From the NCBI RefSeq assembly GCF_025486335.1, contig NZ_JAOOPZ010000001.1, positions 62,001 to 126,000 on the forward strand: DNA of 64,000 bases, read 5' to 3'. Below the pieces are notes generated by a model that was not told the origin of the DNA, made no database searches, and saw only the letters and a list, made by a program, of their open reading frames with translations. The DNA is from Mycoplasma zalophi (GTDB taxonomy: Bacteria > Bacillota_I > Bacilli_A > Mycoplasmatales > Metamycoplasmataceae). This document shows, piece by piece, positions 23,958 to 32,894 of the stretch. Every line of letters begins with the position of its first letter. The first letter of the stretch is position 1. The translations under genes and the position numbers were made by a program.

Positions 23958-23966
23958 AATTTGTCC

Positions 23967-24401
23967 TTACTTGTGATACTTAATATTATTTTTTATAGCG
24001 TGCGCTCGATAAATTTGTTCAATTGCCATTACTCTAAATAACTGATGCGGAAATGTCATTTTTGAAAATCTGATTTGATTGTTAAAATGTTCTTCAACAA
24101 CACCATTTGAACCGCCAATTATAAAAGTAATGTTATCTGTGTGAGTTATTAATTCACTAAATTGCTCTGAAGAATATTCTTTTCCATTTAATCCAAAATA
24201 ATAAACTAATGAATTTTTAGGAATTTTCTTTAAAATATTTTCTGTTTCTTTTTGTTTTTTTAATTCAATATTTTGCTCGTTAATTTCTTTTATTTCTATG
24301 ACATTAACATCTGCTAAAAATTTTAACTTTTTTAAATAGGAATCAAAGAGATTTTTAAAATCACTTGTTAAACTTCCTACTGCAATTAAATTTAGTTTCA
24401 T
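23967..24401 (-). CDS. rlmH: 23S rRNA pseudouridine-1915 N3-methyltransferase
   Basis: 144-residue SPOUT methyltransferase that modifies helix 69 of 23S rRNA. The knot region (TFIIGGSNGV) and the C-terminal HQLFRVMAIEQIYRAHAI with the YH ending are diagnostic. It overlaps the mnmG stop by one base (TAATG), so translation is coupled. Confidence 0.95.
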   Translation of the reverse strand: MKLNLIAVGSLTSDFKNLFDSYLKKLKFLADVNVIEIKEINEQNIELKKQKETENILKKIPKNSLVYYFGLNGKEYSSEQFSELITHTDNITFIIGGSNGVVEEHFNNQIRFSKMTFPHQLFRVMAIEQIYRAHAIKNNIKYHK

Positions 24402-26230
24402 TATTTTTTTCTTTGATCCATATAAAACATTAACATTTGAATATCAGCGGGGTTAATCCCACTTATTCTTGAAGCTTGACCGATTGTTGTTGGTCTAATT
24501 TTTGATAATTTTTCTTTTGCTTCATATGCTAAATTTTCAACTTCAAAATAATCAATGTTTTCAGGAATATTTAGACTTTCTAATCTTTTCATTTTAGCTG
24601 CTTGATTTAATTGTTTTTCAATGTAACCATATAATCTAACATTGATTGCTAATTCATCAAAATATTTAAAATCTTCATCAACTAAATCACGTGGATTTAC
24701 ATCTGGTCTTGCTAATAATTTTAAATAACTAATTCCATGTTCAACATTATATTTTTTACCTAACTCACTAGTTGAACCAACAAATTTGTTTTTAAATTCT
24801 TCAATTTTGTCATTAATTTGTTTATATTTTTCTTGAATTTTATTATATTCTTCTTCTGTAATCATATTATTATCATATGCATATTTTGAGATTCTTTGAT
24901 CAACATTATCATTTCTTAATAATAAACGATATTCAGCTCTACTTGTTAACATACGATAAGGTTCAGCAGTTCCTTTTGTAACTAAATCATCAATTAACAC
25001 ACCAATATATGAATCGCTTCTATCTAAATATAAAGGCTCTTTATTTTGTAAATAGTTTGCTGCATTAATCCCTGCTACAATACCCTGTGCAGCTGCTTCT
25101 TCATATCCGCTTGTACCATTTGGTTGTCCAGCACTAAAGAATCCTTTAATTCATTTAGTTTCTAAGTTTCTTTTTAAATCAAGTGGGTTTATTGCATCAT
25201 ATTCAATTGCATAACCATATTTTTGTACTCTTGCATTTTGAAGTCCTGGAATAGTTCTTATCATTTGGTCTTGGATTTCTATTGGCATTGAAGTACTTAA
25301 ACCATTTATATACATTACATCACCTTTTTTAGTTTCTGGTTCAAAAAATATGTGATGCGAAACTTTTTCTTTAAAACGTACAATTTTGTCTTCAAAAGAT
25401 GGACAATACCTTGGCCCTGTACCGACAATTAATCCACTATACATACTTGAACGATTTAAATTTTTCAAAACTATTTCTCTAGTTTCTGCAGTTGTATGCG
25501 TTAATCAGCAAGATGTTTGTTCATCTAAAACTATTCCACTTCGTGAAGAAAAAGAAAGTAAATTTTTATCTAAAGTTTCTTGCTCAACTTGGCTAAAATC
25601 AATTGAATCTGTATAGATGCGGCAAGGTGTTCCTGTTTTTAATCTTTGTAATGTAAAACCATATTTTTCTAAATTTTTAGATAAATTTACATCAGTTCTT
25701 TGACCATTAGGACCTGATTGTTTTACATCTTCACCTTGTAAAATTCTTGAATTCATATATACTCCAGTTGTCATTACAACAGCATTTGCATATAATAATC
25801 CATTTTTTTCTGTTTTTATACCTTTTATAGTTTTATCTTCTACAATTAAATCTAAAACAAGATCTTCAATTAAAGTAATATCTTTTTGTTTTACTATATC
25901 TTCTAAAATTAATCTGCAATATTCATCTTTATCTATTTGTGCTCTTAAGCTTCAAACTGCTGGTCCTTTTGAAGTATTAAGAACTTTTATTTGAATCATT
26001 GCTTTATCTGCGAATAATCCTTGTACGCCACCTAATTCATCTATTTCACGAGTAATTATCCCTTTTGCGCTACCACCAATAGATGGATTACATGGCATCA
26101 TAGCTAACTTAGTTTTATCTAAAGTAACTAAGGCTACTTTTAAATTTCTTTTTGCTAAAGCATAAACAGCTTCAACTCCTGCATGTCCACCACCAATTAC
26201 AATTGCATCAAATTTATCATTAGTTTTCAT
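24401..26230 (-). CDS. mnmG: tRNA uridine-34 5-carboxymethylaminomethyl modification enzyme MnmG
   Basis: 609-residue FAD protein that, with MnmE, modifies the wobble uridine of several tRNAs. The N-terminal FAD motif ([12 protein letters not shown]), the [13 protein letters not shown] signature with catalytic Cys, [11 protein letters not shown] and the helical C-terminal domain ([14 protein letters not shown]) are present. Four or more TGA codons encode Trp. It overlaps rbfA at its start and rlmH at its end. Confidence 0.97.
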
Positions 26231-26555
26231 CTTTTATTTTTTTAAGAATATTTTCTATTCTTTGGGCTTGATTTTCCAATTTATCAATTGTAAAGTGAAT
26301 TTCAGGTAATCTATGGTATTTTCAACTTTTAGAAATAACACTTCTTAAAAAAGGAGACATATTTACTAATTTATTAAAATATCTTTCCTTGTCTTTGAAA
26401 ATTGTTACATATACTTTAGCATGTGAATCATCATTTGATAACTCAATATCATTTATTGCTACATTTGTAACATCAAAATCTTTTAAATCGTATAAAGCAT
26501 TTGATAATAATTGTGTAAATAAACTTGCTTTACGTTCATGTTTTATATTATTCAT
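26220..26555 (-). CDS. rbfA: 30S ribosome-binding factor A
   Basis: 111-residue KH-like protein required for 16S rRNA 5' end maturation in the 30S subunit. The N-terminal ELARx-like helix and the central [23 protein letters not shown] strand-helix region match the family. It overlaps infB by 8 bases and mnmG by 11 bases. Confidence 0.9.
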
Positions 26556-28362
26556 CTTCTACTAATACATCCTCATAAAATCTTAAAATATCATCGACTT
26601 GTATACTATCAAAATCTTTAATGTGTGTACCAAATTCAAAACCATTATCAACTGATTTTACATCATTTTTTTCTCTTTTTAAAGAATCAATCACACCTTT
26701 ATAAATTACTTTGTTTCTTCTTATAACTTCAACTTTAGCATTAGCTTTAACTTTACCACTAACAACTTTAGCTCCTGTTATTTGACCTACTTTTGAATAG
26801 AAGAAAATTTGTAAAACAACGGCTTCAGCAATTTGAACTTCTTCATATACAGGTTCTTTAAACCCTTTCATTTTTTGGGTTAATTCTTCAACAATTTTAT
26901 AAATAACATTGTAATTTTTGAACATTATATTTTTTGAATCAGCATAACTTTTAACTGATTCATTTATATTAACATTAAATCCATAAATAAGTGCTTGACA
27001 AGTACTTGCTAAAGCGACATCAGCTTTTGTAACATCTCCGTTAGTTGCTCTAATAATTTTTATTGAAACTTCATCTGTTGTTAAATTTAATAATGTATTT
27101 TTTATTGCTTCAGCTGTACCTTGTACATCTGTTTTAATAATTACATTTATAACTTTGGTTTCTTCATTAATATTTGTTAATTGAATATTTTTTTCATTTA
27201 ATTCTTTTTGTTTGTCAAGGAATTTCTTTTCTTCTGCTAATTTTTTTGCAAATTTTTCATCACTTATCCCTACAAATTTATCTCCAGATTGAGGGTTTGA
27301 ATTTAAACCTGTAATAACACAAGGCATTCCAGGAGTTGCAAATTCAATATCATTACCTTCAGTATCAGTTAAACTTCTAATTTTTCCATATTGGCTACCC
27401 GCAACAATAAAATCACGAGGTAATAATGTTCCGTTTTCTACTATTAAAGTTGCTACAACACCTTTTCCTTTATCTAATCTAGATTCAATAATCGTACCAA
27501 TTGCTTCTCGGTTTCAAACAGCTTTTAAATCTAAGATTTCTGCTTGTAAGAAAATAGCTTCAAATAATTGTTCTAAACCTTCTCCAGTTAGAGCAGAACC
27601 ATAAACAAACTGTGCATCTCCACCTCACTCTTCACTGATAACATCAGATTCAGAAAGTTGACTTTTTAATTTTTCTACATCTGTATTTGGTTTATCCATT
27701 TTATTAACAAAAACAATAATAGGTACACCAGCTGCCTTTGAGTGATCAATTGCTTCAATTGTTTGTGGTTTAACACCATCATCTGCTGCAACAACTAAAA
27801 TAACTATATCAGTTACTTTCGCACCCCTTGAACGCATTTCAGTAAATGCTTCATGACCAGGAGTATCTAAAAAGGTAATAGATTTATTATCATATTTAAC
27901 TTGATAAGCGCCAGTATGTTGAGTAATACCGCCAAATTCACTTGAAATAACATCGCTTTTTCTTATTTTGTCAATTAAAGTTGTTTTACCATGATCAACG
28001 TGACCCATGATTGTAACTATCGCTGGTCTTGCTTCTAATTTTTCATTTTCTGTATCGATAATTAAACTATCAACAACATTTTGAGCATTAACATTATCGC
28101 TTTTTACAAAATCTAATCCAAATTCTAAACATAGTTCAGCTATTTCTTCTTCATTTAATGTTGTATTAATATTTTTTAAAATACCCTTTTTGAAAAAGTA
28201 TGTAATTATTTCATTTGAACTTTTTGTTATTCTTTTACTAAACTCATTAATAGTCATAGGTCCTGTAAAATGGAAAATACCATCTTCTAATTTAACTTCT
28301 GATTTTTCTAAATGAGTTTTAATATCATTTATATTTGACTTTCTATTTGATTTTTTTGCCAT
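26548..28362 (-). CDS. infB: Translation initiation factor IF-2
   Basis: 604-residue GTPase that places fMet-tRNA on the 30S subunit. G1 GHVDHGKT, G3 DTPGHEAF and G4 NKMD are intact; the C-terminal domains for ribosome and tRNA binding follow. The N-terminal region is short (about 110 residues before the G domain), as in other reduced genomes. The start overlaps ylxR by 34 bases, with AGAGGTGAG as ribosome site. Confidence 0.97.
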
Positions 28363-28616
28363 ATTCTCACCTCTTCTTCTAATTTTTTATATGTTTCAGC
28401 ATCAATATTCATTTTAAAAGCTTTATTTAAAAGTCGCCTTTTAAAAAATATATCAATGTTGTTTTGATCGTTGAGACATCAGCTACCACGTCCGCCTAAT
28501 TTGTGTTGTGGATCAAAATATATATTTTTATTTATTTTTGCAAAACGAATCATTTCATATTGGTGATAAGTTAATCCATTTACGCAGTTTTTTCTGTATT
28601 TTATTGGTTTTGACAT
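28329..28616 (-). CDS. ylxR: YlxR family RNA-binding protein (RNase P modulator RnpM)
   Basis: 95 residues. The GGRGSWC segment corresponds to the GGRGxYxC/V signature of YlxR, here with a TGA-encoded Trp. It sits between nusA and infB, its usual place in Firmicutes. RnpM/YlxR binds RNase P RNA in B. subtilis. It starts 3 bases after the nusA stop and ends inside infB. Confidence 0.88.
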
Positions 28617-28619
28617 TAA

Positions 28620-30170
28620 TTATTCTTCATCTCACTTGATATCGTCTAAATCTAAGTCTTCAATTCCTTTTATTAAGTCTTTATCTTCATGGAAATCACT
28701 TAATTTTGTTTTAGCTATTTGTTCGTAATCTTCTTTATATGATTTTGAATAAGGTTCATCAGCATCAACATTATCATCTAAAACATCAATAGCTTCTTCA
28801 TCCATAAATTTTGTTTGCTTAATAGCTTCTTCTAATTCTTTATCTATGTTAAAAGTAGAACTTGGATTTTGTGAATCAAAAACTCTGCTTTCAAAAAGCT
28901 TAGCATCTTCGATTTCAAATTCTGATTTGAATTTTTGAAGGTCTTGTTCAAATAAAGAATTGAAATCAAAATTATTGTTTTGTTTACGTTGATTTGGTTT
29001 TTTTGGTTGTTGATGTTTTAATCTTTGACCTTGTTCTAAAAGTTCAACTTCTTGTTGTGTAATATTTCCATTTCAACCAAAAGTTATATTGTTTGCTAAT
29101 GCTTCTGAATAACTTAAAACGTTTATTTTTGCAGATGTTAATTCAACAGCTAAAACTACATTATTTCCTTTCTTACCAATTGCTAATGTATGTTGGCGAT
29201 CAGGAACAATAACATCAAATGAATTTGCAGATTCAGAATTTGTATTTAAAACTACATCAATTACTCTAGCAGGAGCAAGAGAATTGATAATAAATTTTTT
29301 GATATCATCGTCATAATTAATAATTTCTAATTTTTCACCACGTAATTTTGATTCTATTGCTTTTATTCTTTCACCGTTTGCACCAATCACTGAACCAACA
29401 GCATCGATTAAACTATTGTCGCTTGCTTTTACAGCTATTTTTGCTCTATCTCCAATAAGTCTTGCTATTTTTACTATTTCTATATCATTTGTTGCAAATT
29501 CAGGTATTTCATTTTTAATAAGTTTTTCTAATAAAATAGTTTCTGAACTTGAAACAATAACTTGATAAAATTTAGTATCTTCAAAAACTTCTTTAACAAC
29601 AACATCAATCATAGTTCCGGTTTCAGGAAGAATTTTTTGATTTACTTTTTTAAGTGGCATGAATGCTTCTGTTTCGTCTTCGAAACTTACAATTGCACCT
29701 TTATCAGTTTTTGAAATTAATTTTGCGCGTAAAATTTGTCCTTGAAGTTGTGAATATTTCTCAAATATTCTTTTCTTTTCATATTCTCTTGTTAATTGGT
29801 TAAAAGTTGAAAGAATTTGTGAATATACTTTTTTAGGGAATTTTTCAAAATCTACTTTTTCACTCATTAAATCTTCGATTTCTACATCTGGATTTATTTT
29901 AATAGCATCTGAATAAGCAATTTGAATACATGGAATAAAATCATCTTTTTGTTCTTCATTTTCTGGATCTTCAACTACCATTTTTGAATGGTTAATTAAT
30001 TCAAATATTTGGTTTTCTGAATCAAAAATAAATTCTAACTCAGCATCTTGATCATAAAGCTTTTCAAAATTTTTTGTAATAGCCTCTTGAAACATATTTT
30101 TAACTTCTTCATATGGAATATTTTTTAATTGTGATAAGTTAAAAATTTCTTCAAAAAATTTGTTTGACAT
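28620..30170 (-). CDS. nusA: Transcription termination/antitermination factor NusA
   Basis: 516 residues: N-terminal RNA-polymerase-binding domain, S1 domain (about 130-200), then two KH domains (IGANGERIKAI, IGKKGNNVVLA). A C-terminal extension of about 150 residues is low-complexity and strongly acidic, ending in DLDLDDIKWDEE. It is not the acidic-repeat domain of E. coli NusA. It lies 12 bases downstream of rimP in the same operon. Confidence 0.95.
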
Positions 30171-30182
30171 AAGTCTCCTAAT

Positions 30183-30608
30183 TTAAAAAATTACTTTTTG
30201 TATTTTATGTATGTTCTCTTTTTTTATAAATATTTTTTGAAATTGACCTTTATTATTGATTCTTCCAAATAACTCATCTTCTTTTTCTTCTTTAAAAATA
30301 ATTTGAATTACTTTTTTATCTTTATATGGTTCTTTTAATGTTATTTCAATTTTTTTATCTACATAATCATTAATTTCATCTAAAGATATTTCCAAATCAA
30401 CACCTTTTGAAAATATATCCAAATAATAATTTGATTCAGTATCAATTTCATCAATAAAATTGTTTATTTTTTTTGTAATTAAAGTTACTTCATTAAGATC
30501 ATGAGTGTTTAATTCTATACTCAAAAATCTTCCCTCTGGAGTATTTAATCATTTGCACTGACTAATTTGATTAGTAAATTTATTTAAAATTTCTTCAATA
30601 ATGTTCAT
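30183..30608 (-). CDS. rimP: Ribosome maturation factor RimP
   Basis: 141 residues, required for 30S maturation. The N-terminal alpha/beta domain shows the YYLDIFSKGVDLEIS pattern, matching the family's SPGLDRPL region in divergent form. The assignment is helped strongly by its place before nusA. The start follows a perfect GGAGGTAATT site, and one TGA encodes Trp. First gene of the operon. Confidence 0.82.
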
Positions 30609-30622
30609 AATTACCTCCATTG

Positions 30623-30648
30623 AAAAAGGCTACCCACAAGGGGTAACC
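30623..30648 (-). promoter_or_regulatory. Terminator-like leader hairpin before rimP-nusA-infB
   Basis: Minus strand: GGTTACCC-CTTG-TGGGTAGCC (30628-30648) followed by T5 (30623-30627), ending 14 bases before the rimP start. An upstream GTTACC could pair with the 3' half instead, giving an alternative fold. This suggests attenuation of the operon. Confidence 0.6.
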
Positions 30649-30667
30649 TCTTGATATAGGTAACTTT

Positions 30668-30673
30668 ATTATA
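30668..30673 (-). promoter_or_regulatory. -10 box of the rimP operon
   Basis: Minus-strand TATAAT preceded by TGA (extended -10), giving a leader of about 50 bases that includes the hairpin. Confidence 0.6.
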
Positions 30674-30712
30674 TCATAATAAAATGTATATTATAAAAGT
30701 ATTTTATATATT

Positions 30713-30741
30713 TTGTGTGTCAAAAAATATATAATTATAAT
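30713..30741 (+). promoter_or_regulatory. Candidate promoter of the split-E2 operon
   Basis: TTGTGT (30713-30718), 17 bases, TATAAT (30736-30741). Transcription would start near 30748, leaving a leader of about 150 bases. Confidence 0.5.
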
Positions 30742-30780
30742 TAAGTAATTAATAAAAATAAAAAAGAAAAATAAAAATCA

Positions 30781-30825
30781 AAAAAGCGATTTTTTTAGTA
30801 TTTTTAAATTAAAAAATTGCTTTTT
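30781..30825 (+). promoter_or_regulatory. Long hairpin in the E2 operon leader
   Basis: AAAAAGCGATTTTTT (30781-30795) pairs with AAAAAATTGCTTTTT (30811-30825), with one G-U pair and a 15-base loop. It ends in T5. No plus-strand gene lies upstream that it could terminate, so it may be a leader attenuator. Confidence 0.45.
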
Positions 30826-30900
30826 GTTTATAATTTTTTATATAAAAGTATAAAATAGATAAATAGAAATATTAAACAAATTAACATAAAGGAGGATTTT

Positions 30901-31143
30901 ATGCTAGATCCAAAAGATGTAAAAGACGCCAATGCTCCGGAAGAAGAAGGAGCTCCTGCCGTTGTTGGAACATTAAAAGTTTCAAATGACTTATTAGATT
31001 TTTCAGCTTTTAGCAAAACTAAAAAAACTGAATCTAAACAAGAAGCAAAAGCAGAAGACGAAGGTAATTTAACACCACGTCAAAAAGCTATTCTTGAAAG
31101 AAAAAGAAAAGAAGCAGAAAAAGCTAATGGAGGAAATGAATAA
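30901..31143 (+). CDS. Small protein resembling the linker region of PDH E2
   Basis: 80 residues. The segment APAVVGTLKVSNDLLDF resembles the interdomain linker of mycoplasma E2/E3 proteins, followed by a highly charged helix (TPRQKAILERKRKEAEK). No lipoyl lysine motif is present and no clear peripheral-subunit-binding domain. It has one of the strongest ribosome sites in the window (AAAGGAGG) and overlaps the E2 catalytic gene by one base. I infer it is a detached part of E2, perhaps holding E1/E3 or bridging domains. The function is unproven. Confidence 0.7.
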   Translation: MLDPKDVKDANAPEEEGAPAVVGTLKVSNDLLDFSAFSKTKKTESKQEAKAEDEGNLTPRQKAILERKRKEAEKANGGNE

Positions 31144-31844
31144 TGGAAGCAAAAGAAGTTAAATTATCAGGAATCCGTAAAGCCATTGCTAAAAACTTAA
31201 AAAATGCAATGGATCGTGTTGCTTATACATCATTAGTTCAAAAAGCAGATGCTACAGCACTATGAAACCACAGATTAGCTGTTAAAGATAAAGTTTTACA
31301 AGAACAAGGTGTAAAATTAACATTCTTATCATGAATTATTAAAGCAACAACTATAGCTTTAACAGAATTCCCAATGTTTGCTGCTAAAGTTGATGAAGAA
31401 GCAGGAGTTATTAAATTCCCAGGACAAATCAACATTAGTATAGCAGTTGATACACCACATGGATTACTTGTTCCAGTTATAAAAAACGCTGATAAACTTT
31501 CAATAGTAGAAATTCAAAAAGAAATTATTCGTTTAGCAGAATTAGCAAGAACAAGAAAAATTACTATGGCTGATATGCAAGGTGCAGATTTTACAATTAC
31601 AAACGTAGGAAGTGTTGGAGTTTTATTTGGAAACCCAATTATGAACTACCCAGAAATCGGAATTTTAGCAACTGGAGCTATATTTAACGAATTAGTTCGT
31701 GAAAATGGTGAAATAGTTGATAAAAAATCAATGTACTTAACAGTAGCAGCCGACCACCGTTGAGTAGACGGTGCAGATATAGGGCGTTTTAACGCTCGTA
31801 TTAAAGAATTAATTGAAAACCCAGAAAAATTAGGAGAGTTATAA
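31143..31844 (+). CDS. pdhC: Dihydrolipoamide acetyltransferase (E2), catalytic domain only
   Basis: 233 residues, only the 2-oxoacid dehydrogenase acyltransferase domain. It begins SGIRKAIAKNL, the usual first helix of that domain, and ends with the catalytic AADHRWVDGADIGRF (His and Asp; TGA for Trp). The lipoyl domain, linker and peripheral-subunit-binding domain that precede it in ordinary E2 are absent from this chain. They are at least partly supplied by the flanking genes at 30901 and 31847. The start ATG overlaps the preceding stop (TAATG). Confidence 0.93.
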
Positions 31845-31846
31845 TT

Positions 31847-32083
31847 ATGTTTAAAATGCAATTTACAGATGTTGGAGAAGGATTACACGAAGGAACAGTT
31901 GCTGAAGTTTATGTAACTGAAGGACAAGAAGTTAAAGAAGGAGATAACCTATACTCAGTAGAAACAGATAAAATGACAACAGATATCCCTTCACCAGTGA
32001 CAGGAAAAATCGCAAAAATTTTAATTGAACCAGGTAAAGAATTAACAGTTGGTGATGAAATTTTTGAAATCGAAGAAGCTTAA
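31847..32083 (+). CDS. Free-standing lipoyl domain protein
   Basis: 78 residues, a complete biotinyl/lipoyl beta-barrel with the lipoyl-lysine turn (ETDKMTTDIPSPVTG) and the opposite GDEIFEIEEA strand. It follows the E2 catalytic gene by two bases, the reverse of the normal domain order. As lpdA here also lacks a lipoyl domain, this protein probably serves as the mobile swinging arm of the PDH complex. A glycine cleavage H protein is unlikely because it is shorter and lacks the H-protein extensions. Confidence 0.92.
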   Translation: MFKMQFTDVGEGLHEGTVAEVYVTEGQEVKEGDNLYSVETDKMTTDIPSPVTGKIAKILIEPGKELTVGDEIFEIEEA

Positions 32084-32103
32084 TCTTATCCAAAATAATA
32101 TAT

Positions 32104-32134
32104 AAACCAGGGTTTAATCCCTGGTTTTTTATTT
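32104..32134 (+). terminator. Terminator of the split-E2 operon
   Basis: AACCAGGG / CCCTGGTT stem with T6 following. Confidence 0.85.
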
Positions 32135-32835
32135 TATATTTTAATTAAATTAAATACTACCAACATTAAAAATATCAAATTAAGTTTAACATTTCTTGTA
32201 ATGAATAATTATTACAAAATATGAATTACATTTTAGCTAATCTTTTCAAAATTATTTCAAAAGCTTTTTCGTTTTCTGGTTCATATTTTCTTGTTCTTGC
32301 TAATTCTTTTTTAAATGTTTTTTCAGAAAACATTTCTAGTATTCTTTTATCTTTCATTAATAACCTACACAGGTTTTTGTTATGTATTAACATAATAATA
32401 CTAAGTAATTTATATTTTTACTGTAAATTTTAACTTTTTTAATATAATAAATATTTTTAAAATAGCTAATTGTTTTCTTATTATTTACAAATAAATTAAA
32501 ATCAATTAAATTTTAAACAAATATATCGCTTTGCTTAATTAAATTAAAGACATATATTAAAATCTAAATCATAAATAAACACATTTATATTTATTTGATT
32601 TATAGTTTTAAGATATTTTATATGCTATTTATTTTTATAAAATATTTTATTTTGCGAACATTTAATTTTAATCTGTAATGATTAAATAGTCAGATATAGT
32701 TTATATTTATAGTTTTAATTATATTGTTATTTATATATTTTTAACCTTGTATTTATTTTTTTGTTTCAGCAGTTTTTATTAATAGTCATTCATATCATGA
32801 GTTATATACGCACAATTGTTTAACTTTTTTAGAAT
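32135..32835. other. AT-rich gap of about 700 bases with at most one tiny gene
   Basis: Very AT-rich with many stops on both strands. Apart from the small minus-strand frame at 32226-32357 I see no gene, no RNA gene and no repeat family. An imperfect inverted repeat (AAATCATAAATAAA ... TTTATTTGATTT) lies near 32565-32605. It looks like a decayed or spacer region between the E2 operon and the lipoprotein gene. Confidence 0.6.
32226..32357 (-). CDS. Possible small protein or gene remnant (43 residues)
   Basis: Hydrophilic frame (KTFKKELARTRKYEPEN then KAFEIILKRLAKM) with an AGG site 6 bases before the ATG. The amino-acid composition looks coding, unlike the surrounding AT-rich noise. I recognise no family. 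It could be a real small protein or the tail of a lost gene. Confidence 0.35.
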   Translation of the reverse strand: MKDKRILEMFSEKTFKKELARTRKYEPENEKAFEIILKRLAKM

Positions 32836-32872
32836 AAAAAATAACACCATTTAACAATTGGTGTTATTTTGT
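32836..32872 (-). terminator. Terminator of the coiled-coil lipoprotein gene
   Basis: AAATAACACCA / TGGTGTTATTT with a 9-base loop. On the minus strand it is followed by T-rich sequence. Confidence 0.8.
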
Positions 32873-32894
32873 ATTTAAATCTACTTATATTAAA

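Noticed and set aside
31847-32083. Glycine cleavage H protein or biotin carrier
   Set aside because: The ETDKM lysine turn is of the E2 lipoyl type, the protein is too short for GcvH, and no biotin MKM motif is present.
32221-32433. Plus-strand open frame of 70 codons
   Set aside because: Hydrophobic AT-driven translation opposite the more convincing minus-strand frame; no ribosome site.
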